Shown piece after piece: positions 45,358 through 50,383 of a stretch of 64,000 bases of DNA. The translations under genes were made by a program, and so were the position numbers. Under the pieces are notes generated by a model that ran no database searches, had not been told where the DNA came from, and worked only from the letters and a program-made list of their open reading frames with translations. Within the stretch, counting starts at the first letter, position 1, and every line of letters starts with the position of its first letter. Location: NCBI GenBank assembly GCA_963575745.1, contig CAUYUJ010020170.1:1174013-1238012 (forward strand), written 5' to 3'. The stretch is from Prorocentrum cordatum (Eukaryota; Sar; Dinophyceae; Prorocentrales; Prorocentraceae).

Positions 45358-46334
45358 AACCACAAAAAAGTGGCGCGCCGTCGCGCAAAATCCGGCGGCC
45401 TAGGCCTCGCGCTTCGGGGGCACCGGTCCCGCCCACCCCCCTCCGCGCTCCCGCGTGCCAGGCCCGCGGGTCTGTGATCCGTGCCCCGGCGGACGGCAGC
45501 GGCGGGGGGGGAGGGCAAGCAAGGCCCGCGGGGGGGGGTCGAGGGCGGCAGGGAAGTGGCCCCCAGCGTGCCCAGGAGCTGCCACCCGCGGGGTCCGCAG
45601 GGTGGGTGCGCGGGAGGCGGACGCTCCCTTCAGCCCACGCGTATACTGCCCGCCCGCTCACGAGCACCCCCCGACATGTCGGCACGTGCCCGAAGGATTG
45701 GGACATGTCGGCACGTGTCCTCCTCCCTCCTCCTCCTGCTCCTCCTCGTCCTCCTCCTCCTCCTCCTCCTCCTCCGCCTCTTTGTATAACGTTGCTCAGA
45801 CTTTGGCTACGTGGCTGAAGCGTTCTCCTCCTCCTCCTCCTCCTCCTGCTCCTCCCCCTCCCCCTCCTCCTCGTCTTTCTCCTCCCCTGAGTACGTCCGA
45901 AAAGGGGGCGGAAACCATGGGGACGATGCCCAACAGCACATGTTGTCCAAAGCCGACAGCGGACGCTGTCAGGCAGGCGAGCTCGTGCCTCGCACGGGCC
46001 GTGCCCGCGACGGCACCGACAGCGAGCCTTGCTCGACAATGGAGAGGAACCGCCGTGGGTCTTCGTGCCCGCTCTTTCCGTACCCGTCTCGATCATACCG
46101 AAGAGCAGGGTTCGAGCCAAGCGGTGTTGTGGCGATCTCGTGGACCGTTCTCGGTCTGAGTCCATGTCGCAGCCGAGGCAGAACGAAGACATGCACGAAG
46201 GAAAGTGACAAAACGAAACGAAACGAAAGCGCTGCTCAGCTCGAGCCCCACCGCAGAGGAGGACGGTGGAGGAGCTCGTCCGCGCCGGGGCCCGCACGGA
46301 GGTCACCGCGCCCGGCACCACCCCCAGCGGCTGA
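19218..46334 (+). CDS. Na+/H+ exchanger (CPA1/SLC9 family), ten-exon gene
   Basis: Predicted membrane antiporter exchanging Na+ or K+ for H+, about 580 residues. Exons by eye: 19,218-19,850; 19,944-20,100; 22,887-22,992; 26,784-26,891; 27,087-27,212; ~40,156-~40,298; 41,084-41,183; 41,725-41,838; 43,861-44,042; 46,259-46,334. Family marks in order: [12 protein letters not shown] (the LLPPIIFNAG-like helix), [18 protein letters not shown] (the ion-binding Asp segment), [27 protein letters not shown] and [11 protein letters not shown]. The overall pattern resembles the endosomal NHE6/7-plant NHX5/6 branch; this is inference from memory of those families. Phases fit at all junctions except exon 5 to exon 6, where a small exon may be missing in the 12.9 kb intron. 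The last two exons are tail sequence and less certain. No broken motif, so probably functional. Confidence 0.85.
19851..19943 (+). other. Exchanger intron 1: 93-bp TCC insert in the SxxDPV motif
   Basis: GTCGGT occurs at 19,847-19,852 and again at 19,940-19,945. Removing one copy and what lies between restores LISSVDPVA, which is invariant-like in the family. The insert is 31 codons, stop-free, and would encode a polyproline run inside a membrane helix. Within the repeat a GT start is possible, but no placement gives an AG end. Either a non-canonical intron or a tolerated in-frame insertion. Confidence 0.6.
19944..20100 (+). CDS. Exchanger exon 2: ion-binding helix
   Basis: Reads [20 protein letters not shown], then [20 protein letters not shown] and [10 protein letters not shown]. 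FGExxxNDA with its Asp is the transport-site segment of CPA1 proteins. The end is placed at ATAG|GC (GC donor), which joins in phase 1 to AG|GC of exon 3 and gives ..STSIGEEIAIC. Confidence 0.9.
20480..20706. repeat. (TCC)n tract in intron 2
   Basis: More than 200 bases of imperfect TCC with short CTCCTT interruptions, pyrimidines on the sense strand of the gene. Confidence 0.97.
22413..22546. mobile_element. CTTCTTAGAAG-family foldback element, copy 2
   Basis: GGGGGGACGGCTTCTTAGAAG at the left pairs with CTCTAAGAAGCCTTCCCCCC at the right. Internal CTTCCTAGCAGGCGCGGGCC and GAGGCCTTCTAAGACAG give nested pairing. It lies inside intron 2 of the exchanger, in sense orientation relative to the other copies. 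No target duplication identified. Confidence 0.75.
22600..22760 (+). repeat. Family F arm, single copy
   Basis: Matches the left arm of the 6.5 kb foldback in order: CTCTGGGAAGGGGCCTAGAC, TTGGGAGGCCATGTTATGA, then a GTCGCGACGTAGG stretch. No opposite arm recognised beside it. Confidence 0.5.
22887..22992 (+). CDS. Exchanger exon 3: membrane helix
   Basis: Reads [20 protein letters not shown] then [15 protein letters not shown], matching the helix that follows the ND segment in CPA1 proteins (a small-residue-rich GSxxxGxxxG type). The donor is placed at CCAG|GCCCGC. A GT donor six bases earlier (GGCCG|GTCC) is in the same phase. The 15 bases around the donor (TGGCCGGTCCAGGCC) are nearly repeated at the start of exon 4. 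Confidence 0.82.
23025..23175. repeat. (TCC)n tract in intron 3
   Basis: TCC triplets with a few TTC interruptions, beginning 30 bases after the exon 3 donor. Confidence 0.95.
23330..23954 (+). other. Coding-like stretch of unknown origin inside intron 3
   Basis: Two overlapping plus frames look protein-like. The first ends at 23,706 and includes [20 protein letters not shown] and [20 protein letters not shown]. The second (23,700-23,954) includes [20 protein letters not shown] and [20 protein letters not shown]. Together they could be one helical protein with a frameshift, for example a nested pseudogene or transposon remnant. I recognise no family, and it does not fit the exchanger. Confidence 0.35.
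23955..25090. other. No gene seen (intron 3)
   Basis: Mostly unique sequence, with a CCGTCGCCTCCCGTCG-like degenerate run at 24,840-24,960. Confidence 0.4.
25092..25240. repeat. 12-bp GTTCGACTCGAG minisatellite
   Basis: About twelve units of the type TTCGACTC(G/A)AGC. Each contains near-palindromic TCGA, so the run has many XhoI- and SalI-like hexamers. Confidence 0.85.
25310..25440 (+). repeat. Family F arm directly before S1 array
   Basis: Contains CCGACCGTCAATCAATCA, CCAGTCCTGGGGAATGGTTC and GACACCTCCTAGGG, the motif order of the 6.5 kb foldback arm. Confidence 0.5.
25441..26145 (+). repeat. Satellite S1, array 1 (about 8 units of ~88 bp)
   Basis: Each unit has GCGGACCCTGCCGCTGAGGC, then TTCGGTGGAGCTCC, then GGGGCCACGAAACGTGTGA and a TGTGCCGAAATGGGTGCGGG tail. 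The array ends with a flank (CTTCAAAACGAGGACC) that is repeated after array 2. Confidence 0.92.
26555..26778. repeat. (TCC)n tract ending at exon 4 acceptor
   Basis: TCCTCCTCC and CCCCTCC units, pyrimidines on the sense strand. The tract finishes within ten bases of the exon 4 AG, so it also serves as a very long polypyrimidine tract. Confidence 0.93.
26784..26891 (+). CDS. Exchanger exon 4: helix with AESMDLSGI
   Basis: The acceptor is GGCCAG|GCTACTG. Reads [20 protein letters not shown], then [16 protein letters not shown]. This matches the helix pair LFSYLSYLxAExxxLSGIxAxxxxGI of CPA1 antiporters. It ends at TTCAG|GTCGTCC, the one canonical GT donor with AG|GT context in this part. Confidence 0.85.
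26892..27086 (+). mobile_element. Exchanger intron 4, composed mostly of an inverted-repeat element
   Basis: This 195-bp intron contains CGGGTCCTG at 26,905-26,913 and its exact reverse complement CAGGACCCG at 27,059-27,067. The 163 bases between are GC-rich and foldable. The segment GTCAGAAAACGGCTCAGG..GAGCTGGTCCCGGGAGA resembles the family F arm at 6.8 kb (as its reverse complement). So about 84% of the intron is one element, as expected of an introner. Splice sites: AG|GTCGTC and CATCAG|G. Confidence 0.7.
27087..27212 (+). CDS. Exchanger exon 5: cytosolic loop and next helix
   Basis: Reads [20 protein letters not shown] then [20 protein letters not shown]. The T(x)ETLEFxGxLSExLVFxLVG pattern matches the E-F-xxLxExxxFxxLG stretch of CPA1 proteins. 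The acceptor is CTCATCAG|GCGG; the donor is placed at GGGAG|GTGCAC (phase 2). A GC donor after GGGAT would give phase 0 and fit exon 6 better. Confidence 0.8.
27470..27530. repeat. TA-rich microsatellite
   Basis: TATATACACACGCATATATA followed by a run of AT and TGTTTATATATACA. Confidence 0.95.
27660..28550 (+). repeat. Satellite S1, array 2 (about 10 units)
   Basis: Same ~88-bp unit as array 1, more variable in length: units near 27,950 and 28,190 lack the GGAGCTCC part. The downstream flank (ACGGGAGGAGG..CTTCAAAACGAGGACC) copies that of array 1, so array and flank were duplicated together. Confidence 0.92.
28728..28950 (+). repeat. 75-bp tandem repeat, three units
   Basis: Each unit starts GGGCCTGGCTGGCGGTC(A/T)G, then CGTGCTCGCCGTCGCCGCCC. 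The start of the first unit is shared with 27,583 (GGGCCTGGCGG). Confidence 0.88.
28951..29429. other. No gene seen (intron 5)
   Basis: No supported feature. Confidence 0.4.
29430..32115 (+). repeat. Three diverged ~0.7-1 kb units (family R)
   Basis: Units at about 29,430-30,060, 30,170-30,780 and 31,240-32,110. Each has TCGAAATC(A/G)TTCGAACGCC, then a GTCATC-rich block with ATCAGCATCGGTGCCGTCAT, then CACCGCGGCCGCGTCGGTCG. Each GTCATC block reads on plus as a hydrophobic stretch beginning SIGA and ending VNVxMIPR or its variant. A sub-block (CACGGGCGCGCGCGTCGTCG) occurs at 31,033 and 31,330. Confidence 0.75.
32220..33125 (+). repeat. Composite minisatellite island 1
   Basis: Three fields follow each other: GGGTTCCTCGGGTTCC-type units (to about 32,830, interrupted by a CAATACA field at 32,390-32,465), AAGCAATGCCAAG units (32,830-33,010), and CACCTAGATTGCACC units. 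The same set recurs at 42.3-43.25 kb with the last field inverted. Confidence 0.8.
33126..33589. other. No gene; TA/GATA microsatellite
   Basis: Unique sequence, then TATATATATGTATAGAGATA microsatellite at 33,450-33,535. Confidence 0.6.
33590..35955 (+). repeat. Higher-order array of CCAAGACGGCC units
   Basis: Short CCCAAGACGGCC-like units form ~330-440 bp higher-order units. Markers: CCCCGAAACGCCACCCGAG (33,637; 34,076; 34,885; 35,206; 35,611 as variants) and TCTTCGGCGTCGACCGCCTC (33,835; 33,882; 34,694; 35,024; 35,420). Between 34,340 and 34,590 the units run in the opposite direction (CTTGGGGGCC). A TCC tract lies at 34,150-34,255 and a GA tract at 34,305-34,328. Confidence 0.85.
35956..36945 (+). 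repeat. ~362-bp higher-order repeat, three copies
   Basis: Copies begin near 35,965, 36,325 and 36,690 with a T-rich TTTTTGTGTTTT block followed by CTCTCGAGCTTCCAACGCTC. Then come CCAAGACGGCC units and the shared GGGCCACAGAGCGGGAGCGG (or CTCCAGAGCGGGAGCGGGAG) block. The T-rich block resembles a polypyrimidine tract. Confidence 0.85.
37050..37485 (+). repeat. Tandem repeat, five ~72-100 bp units
   Basis: Units carry CCGCCAGAGCG, GGGGTGTGGCTATACCATA and a CCTCCCACC tail, near 37,086, 37,158, 37,237, 37,338 and 37,419. Confidence 0.8.
37486..38160. other. No gene seen (intron 5)
   Basis: No supported feature. Confidence 0.4.
38161..38254. repeat. (TACA)n microsatellite
   Basis: ACATACATAC units with TACGTACG variants. 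Confidence 0.97.
38255..40048 (+). repeat. 1.75 kb dispersed repeat (family L), plus copy
   Basis: Begins at ATACAAGACTGGTTGGGCGC and ends near GGGTTCGCACCCCCCCAGAT. The same sequence, by eye around 85-90% identical, lies inverted at 52,535-54,228. The last 950 bp are made of three ~270-bp submodules with TTGGGGTCAGTTTGGGGCGG and a CGGACGCCTGGCAGGCCGA-like stretch. No ORF is conserved between the copies. Both copies start beside an AT-rich microsatellite. Confidence 0.9.
39375..39482. repeat. (AAC)n/(ACC)n/(AGC)n insert in family L
   Basis: A compound triplet repeat interrupts the plus copy of family L; the inverted copy lacks it. Confidence 0.9.
40156..40298 (+). CDS. Exchanger exon 6: transmembrane helices
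   Basis: Reads [20 protein letters not shown], then [20 protein letters not shown] and AAASNAG. The [10 protein letters not shown] core matches the R-x-x-x-V/I-Y/F-P helix of CPA1 exchangers (LGRAANIYPL). The 5' boundary is uncertain: CCCCAG|AAG is taken here, CCCAAG|GTGG is an alternative with the AG|G pattern. The 3' end could be at GGCAG (40,298) or up to about 40,332. Confidence 0.72.
40375..40500 (+). repeat. Dispersed repeat family D, copy 3
   Basis: Contains CTCGTCGTCACAGTTGGATTCG, split here as CTCGTCGTCAC and GTTGGATTCG, then CAGAATGCACCCCGGGAGAG and GGGGAGTATTGTGGTATCGG. Confidence 0.8.
40630..40770 (-). repeat. Dispersed repeat family D, copy 4 (inverted)
   Basis: On minus it reads TCGTTGCCAAGGCTGGGTTC, GTCAGAACGCATCCCAGGAG and GGGGAGCACCGATATCGGCA. 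It pairs with copy 3 in the same intron. Confidence 0.8.
41084..41183 (+). CDS. Exchanger exon 7: conserved [15 protein letters not shown] helix
   Basis: Reads [20 protein letters not shown] then [13 protein letters not shown]. The GLRGxVxxALAL segment with its Arg is among the most conserved in CPA1 exchangers. The acceptor is CTCGGCAG|TGCC (phase 2) or ten bases later CTGGCAG|GTC (phase 0). The donor is placed at AAG|GACCCG (a GA donor). AGGACCCGA lies across both ends of the following intron. Confidence 0.87.
41205..41445 (+). repeat. Satellite S1, array 3 (about three units)
   Basis: Units with TGTGCCACGAAGCGTGCGAG, GCCACTGGGG and GGTGGAGCTCC, more diverged than arrays 1 and 2. Confidence 0.75.
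41505..41680 (+). repeat. Dispersed block shared with 63.8 kb
   Basis: CGCTTCGGCGCGACA, CCCCGTCCCCGAGCGTC, CCCGCCCCGCGGAGC and GGCACGCTATGGGCTCGCAG match in order the block at 63,755-63,930. Its frame looks protein-like but is not conserved between the two. Confidence 0.65.
41725..41838 (+). CDS. Exchanger exon 8: last membrane helix
   Basis: The acceptor is CTCCTGCAG|GACC. Reads [20 protein letters not shown] then [18 protein letters not shown]. TTYxVIxxTxxxxGGTTTxLL is the final CPA1 helix. The donor is placed at GGGAG|GAGCTG (GA donor, phase 0); AGGAG is repeated at the start of exon 9. Confidence 0.87.
42140..42262. repeat. (TACA)n microsatellite
   Basis: TATATA then more than 20 TACA units. 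Confidence 0.97.
42290..43250 (+). repeat. Composite minisatellite island 2
   Basis: Fields of CACACCACATAG units (42,290-42,500), GGTTCCTCGG units (42,725-42,850), AATGCCAAGCAA units (42,855-42,960), GGTGCAATCCA/GGTGGCACAATCC units (42,995-43,085) and CAAAGCAATA pentamer-like units (43,150-43,222). Same components as island 1. Confidence 0.8.
43375..43509. mobile_element. 135-bp inverted-repeat element in intron 8
   Basis: TAGGGGGGGTGGATATCATG at the left pairs with CATGATTTACACCCCCCCTA at the right (about 22 bp, two or three mismatches). Length and the TAGGGGG terminus match the element at 18,748-18,883, but arm sequence beyond the terminus differs and I see no target duplication. Confidence 0.7.
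43861..44042 (+). CDS. Exchanger exon 9: cytoplasmic tail (probable)
   Basis: Reads [20 protein letters not shown] then [20 protein letters not shown], a charged and Ser-rich tail without hydrophobic segment, as expected after the last helix. Phase and the AG|G pattern agree at both ends: CAGAG|GAGACC in, GCGAG|GTGCCG out. There is no family motif here, so the call rests on frame, composition and position. Confidence 0.5.
45105..45215 (+). repeat. Dispersed repeat family D, copy 5
   Basis: CCTCCCAGGAGGACCTCGCC, GGCTGGATTCGATTCG, CTCAGAACGGACCCCGGAAG and GGGGAGTATATAGCGGCATC follow the family order. Confidence 0.75.
45228..45356. repeat. (TA)n microsatellite
   Basis: TATATA runs interrupted by CACATC and CACCTATC. 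Confidence 0.97.
45718..45888. repeat. (TCC)n tracts in intron 9
   Basis: Two TCC blocks separated by about 55 bases, pyrimidines on the sense strand; the second runs up to the next element. Confidence 0.93.
45892..46094. mobile_element. Inverted-repeat element, ATGCCCAACA family, copy 2
   Basis: ACGTCCGAAAAGGGGGCGGA..GACGATGCCCAACAG aligns without gaps to the left arm of copy 1 at 17,979. CCGACAGCGGACGCTGTCAG matches its centre in the inverse reading. The right end ..GCTCTTTCCGTACCCGTCTCG is the opposite arm. It sits in the last intron of the exchanger. Confidence 0.72.
46259..46334 (+). CDS. Exchanger exon 10: C-terminus and stop (tentative)
   Basis: The acceptor CGCAGAG|GAGG follows CTCGAGCCCCACC. 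Reads [20 protein letters not shown] then TPSG and TGA. Phase 2 agrees with exon 9. The case is frame, splice pattern and a sensible charged peptide only; the gene could end elsewhere. Confidence 0.4.
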
Positions 46335-46515
46335 GCGGCGGGCGCTGGGCCGGCGCGCCGTGCCGCTCGGCGGGGCAGTGCGGTACCGCGGCGGGGGCGC
46401 GCCTCTGCGGCGGAGGGCCCCTTGGCGGCCACCGCGCGGGTCTGTGCGTTTGCGCGTGTGCGCGTCTGTGCGTGTGTGCGTGTGTGCGTGTGTGCGTATG
46501 TGCGTGCGTGCGTGC

Positions 46516-46554
<39 letters not shown>

Positions 46555-46720
46555 TGTGTGTGTTGGTGTAAGTGCGCGTGTGCGTGTGTGTGTGTGTGTT
46601 TGTGTGTGTGTGTCTTGGTGTGTGGCCCTGGTGTGCGTGTGTGTGTATGCGCGTGTGTGTGTGTGTGTGTGCGTGTGTGTGTGTGTGTGTCTCTCTCTCT
46701 CTCTCTATCGGAGGTGAGGG
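46335..46720. repeat. GT/GTGC microsatellite after the gene
   Basis: GC-rich sequence to 46,440, then TGTGCG and TGTG runs ending in a CT run at 46,690-46,707. Cys/Val and Thr/His frames are artefacts. Confidence 0.93.
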
Positions 46721-46824
46721 GGTGAGATCGAAGTGGAACGGCGAGCCCCCCACCGGGAAATCGGTTTCGGTTTCGTGTTCGTGCGTGCCGTGCGTGCGAG
46801 GCGAAGCTGCGTGGGCGGGCGAGA

Positions 46825-47062
46825 AAAAGTCTCCTGTGGCTGAGGCGCGGCCGGACCAAATGTTTCTCTTCCGGGGCGCGGGGCCCCGCGGTGTCCCGCC
46901 GGTGTCCCGCGGTGTCCTCCTGTGGCTGAGGCGCGGCCGGACCAAATGTTTCTCATCCGGGGCGCGGGGCCCCGCGGTGTCCCGCCGGTGTCCCGCGGTG
47001 TCCCGCGGTGTCCCGCGGTGTCCCGCGGTGTCCCGCCGGTGTCCCGCGGTGTCCCGCGAGGA
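46825..47062 (+). repeat. 90-bp duplication and 10-bp CGGTGTCCCG array
   Basis: CTCCTGTGGCTGAGGCGCGG..CCAAATGTTTCTC occurs twice (46,828 and 46,917). Each copy is followed by GGTGTCCCGC units, which expand to about ten copies before the GAT array. Confidence 0.9.
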
Positions 47063-47074
47063 TGATGATGATGA

Positions 47075-47107
<33 letters not shown>

Positions 47108-47121
47108 GGACATGATGATGA

Positions 47122-47164
<43 letters not shown>

Positions 47165-47855
47165 GTGTCCCGATGAAGATGATGATAATTTTGATGATGG
47201 TGTCGATGATGATGATAGTGTCCCGATGATGAGGATGATGATGCTCATGATGATTATGTTGATGATGATGACGATGATGGTGTCCCGATGATGATGATGA
47301 TGATGATGATTCCGATGATGTTGGTGATGATGATGTTGATGGAAATGGTGTCCCGGCGATAATGATGTTGATGATGATGATGTTGATGATGATTATGGTG
47401 TCCCGATGATGATGCTGATGATGATGATGGTGATGATGATGATGATGATGATGGTGATGCTGATGGTGTCCCGATGATGATAATAATGATAATGACGATG
47501 TTGATGATGATGTTGCTCATGATGATAATGGTGCCCCAATGATGATGATGTTGTTGATGATGATGTCGATGATGATGATGCGATGATCATGAAGATGATG
47601 GTGTCCCTAGGATGATGGAGATGTTGATGATAATGTTGATGATGAGAACGATGGTGATCATGATGGTGTCCCGATTATGATGATGATTATGATGATGCTG
47701 CTGATGATGATGACGACTGTGTCCCGATGATGATAATGATGATGATGATGTTGATGATGAGATGATGGTGGTGATGATGATGATGTTGTCCCGGTGATGA
47801 TGCTGACGTTGATGATGATGTTTATGATGATGATGATGATGATAACGGTGCCCTA

Positions 47856-47900
<45 letters not shown>

Positions 47901-47985
47901 TTGGTGATGATGTTGATGTTGATGATGTTGTCGATGATGATGCTGATGATGATGATGATGATGACGTTGATTGTGAGAGCGATTG
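47063..47985. repeat. GAT array punctuated by GTGTCCCG
   Basis: ATGATG runs of 20-60 bases separated about ten times by GTGTCCCG (near 47,165, 47,218, 47,278, 47,350, 47,398, 47,466, 47,668, 47,709 and others). The octamer is the same as in the minisatellite just upstream, so both came from one composite unit. Confidence 0.92.
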
Positions 47986-48185
47986 TGATATCGATAGTGA
48001 TAATCGATATTGAGACCGAATGTGAGATCGATTGTGTGATCGATTGTGAGATCGATTGTGAGATCAATTGTGAGATCGATCGAATGAGATAGATCGAGTG
48101 AGATCGATTGTGAGATCGATCGAGCGAGACCGATGGTGAGATCGATACTGAGATCGATAGTGAGACCGATCGAGTGAGACGCTGG
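47986..48185. repeat. 12-bp GAGATCGATTGT minisatellite
   Basis: About fifteen units of TGTGAGATCGAT with GAGACCGAT and CGAGTGAGAT variants. Rich in palindromic GATC and ATCGAT. Confidence 0.9.
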
Positions 48186-48239
48186 TTCCCCCCCCGAACC
48201 TCCTTATCACCCGAAGGGTGGTCGTATAGGTATATATCC

Positions 48240-48287
48240 CTTTCTGCCTCTCTCCATATGGCTCTCTCTCTCTCTTTCTCCCAGTAT

Positions 48288-48331
<44 letters not shown>

Positions 48332-48345
48332 GTATACAATCTAGC
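48240..48345. repeat. (CT)n microsatellite
   Basis: CTCTCT runs with TTTC interruptions. Confidence 0.95.
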
Positions 48346-48719
48346 CATGCACCAACAAAAACACGAAAGCAACCTCTCTCTCTCCCCACCAACGTCCCTG
48401 CCTGCCCCCCCGCCTGGCCGCCATCCCGAGCTCCCCCCCTCCGTGTCCCCGCCCTCCCCCTCGCCGCCCTCTCCTCCCCCCCGCCCCCGCCCCCCGCCCT
48501 TCCCCGTCCCCAGGCGGGGCGCCGAGCCCCATCTCTTGCGAGAGCGCCCCTCCCTTGGGTCTTCGCCGCGCCAGGCGGGGAGGGACGGGGATGGGGGAGG
48601 AGGAGCGAGCGGGGCTTCCGGGGGCTGCGGGGCAGGAGGGGGGGGGGAGCAGGAGGGGAGGAAAGAGGACGAGGAAGGGGATAGGCTTGAAGGGGGGCGG
48701 TGGTGATCAGGGCACGGGG

Positions 48720-48930
48720 GGAGGGAGGAGGAGGAGGAGGAGGAGGAGGAGGAGGAGGAGGAGGATGAGGAGGAGGAGGAGGAGGAGGAGGAGGAGGAGG
48801 AGGAGGAGGAGGAGGAGGGAGGAGCGATCAGGATGAATATGATGACAAGGAAGAGGCTGATGATGATGACGGTGATGAGAGAGGAGGAGGAGGAGGAGGA
48901 GGAGGAGGAGGAGGAGGAGGAGGAGGAGGG
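48720..48930. repeat. (GGA)n tracts
   Basis: Two long GGA tracts flank a short GATGATGAC stretch. From here to the end of the window GGA, not TCC, is on plus. Confidence 0.96.
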
Positions 48931-49299
48931 AACAGAGGAGGGAAGAGGAGGAGAAAGAGCAGAGGAGCAGGACGAGAATGAGGACCAGTGCAAACCCAAG
49001 ACGCATTTACGATGTAGCAATATACCCTCCCCCAAACTCCCTCTTCATAGGCCACGCACGGAACGCAGGGCCCATTAGAAGACAACCGTCTCTCAATCTT
49101 TCATCGTGCAGAAAGCCCGCTTGGGGGACGTCAACGCCGCGGATAAACGTTAGTGCTGCGCTGTGCCAATCCCAAATCGTCCCAGAACACGACCCTTGGA
49201 CATCATCACCGCAAACCCGCGTGACCGCTGCATCCGAACAGTCGTAAACCGCACCAAAGCACAATTCTTGGGACTTCGACCAAACGAATCCGTGAAACT
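48931..49299. other. No gene seen
   Basis: No supported feature. Confidence 0.4.
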
Positions 49300-49640
49300 G
49301 ATTAATTTGTTGAAATCTGCACGCGACGCGAAGGCGATAGCCAAAGTTTGAAAAAGGAATTGCCCTCGATCCTTGAAGCTGCAGCAAACTTGCAAGACGA
49401 ATGTGCGCGGCGCTAAGGCGAGGGCCAACGTTTGAGAAGAACCCGGCCTGCATCCGTGAAGTGGTCGCAAATATGGGATGCCAATGTGCGCGGCGCTAAT
49501 GCGAGAGCCACATGTTTAAAAGGGCCCGCCATCCATCCGTGAAGTTGTTGCGAATTGTTGGGGCAAGTGTGCGCGGCGATGAGGCGAGAACCACGTTTGG
49601 AGAAGGACCTGCCCTCCATCGGTGGCGCTTGAAACTGCTA
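49300..49640 (-). repeat. 81-bp satellite S2, about four copies, inverted
   Basis: Units carry TCCGTGAAGTTGTTGCGAAT, TGTGCGCGGCGCTAAGGCGA and GCCAACGTTTGA(A/G)AAG, spaced 81-84 bp. Reverse complement of the units at 2,262-2,425. Confidence 0.85.
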
Positions 49641-50165
49641 CGAATTTCAAGCCTCAGGATCTCAAGTGGCGAAGAAGTCTCAAGCGAAACGCCTGGCCCG
49701 CCCGACCGACGCGTCTGGGGGCCCGACAGGGAGGAGTTAGTTGTAAGGATACGGGATGGAGGAGGACGACGAGGTCGAGGATAACGAACAGGACTGCGAC
49801 GATTTACGAGGAGGGCCGTCCCGCGACAAGGAACGCCGGATACGACTTCGTGCTCGCGTTGGGTGCGCCCTGGCAGCGGGGGGCGTTTTATGCGACGCCC
49901 GTCGACGATGACGTCGACGACATGAGCGACGACAAGGATGACGTCGGTGTTTGCGGCGGCGAGTGGCTTCGCGTATCCAGATGCCCCAATGTAGTCGAAT
50001 GGGGGTGGGCTGCGGGGGTCGTCCCTCCTCCTCTTGCTCCTCCTGTTCCTTCTCCTCCTGTTCCTCCTCCTAATCCTCTTTTCGCTCGTCTCCTCCTTTT
50101 ACGTCACGGATTCTAAGTAGAGCTGTATTTCCGGGTGCCCTCAGCCCGATAACGTCTCACACTAT
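49641..50165. other. No gene recognised
   Basis: A GACGATGACGTCGACGACA-like degenerate triplet stretch at 49,900-49,950 and a TCC patch at 50,020-50,080. No supported coding sequence. Confidence 0.4.
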
Positions 50166-50235
50166 TTGAAGTGCCTCCGCCTCACTCATCTCGTTTGTCG
50201 TCCTCGAGCTGTCGTCTCGTCGGGCCCCCTCCTCC

Positions 50236-50383
50236 GTCACGGGCTTGGTTGACCTATCCCGCGTTTGACATCACCCGGAAAACTGCCATTTTGGCCATTG
50301 CCCTCAGCTTCTATATATACTACGTGGCCAAGGGAATGGCCTCTCATCAAGACGGGCGCCCTTTCACTCTGCCCCAGCATTAG
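50236..50383 (+). other. Possible coding end: one hydrophobic helix and stop
   Basis: Frame LTYPAFDITRKTAILAIALS then FYIYYVAKGMASHQDGRPFT ends at a TAG after LPQH. It looks like a membrane helix with a short polar tail. Codons are less GC-biased than the surroundings. A second short frame starts at ATG 50,390 (MPNNYSILPPPPGSARPYPW, 26 codons). No family recognised and no acceptor assigned. Confidence 0.3.

Larger units (their letters stand above)
44043..46258 (+). other. Exchanger intron 9, 2.2 kb
   Basis: Contains family D copy 5, a TA microsatellite, TCC tracts and the second ATGCCCAACA-family element. The stretch 44,050-45,000 has no recognised feature. Confidence 0.5.

Noticed and set aside
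45296-47248. A 650-codon minus open frame (Ser/Ile/His-rich, Thr/His-rich)
   Set aside because: It runs through GAT, GTGTCCCG, GT and TA repeats, which lack stops in this frame; no domain or non-repetitive stretch supports it.
50285-50297. GCCATTTTGGC, which matches the core of the dinoflagellate spliced leader
   Set aside because: Only 11 bases match and the rest of the leader is absent, and it lies inside an open frame; chance or codon context explains it.
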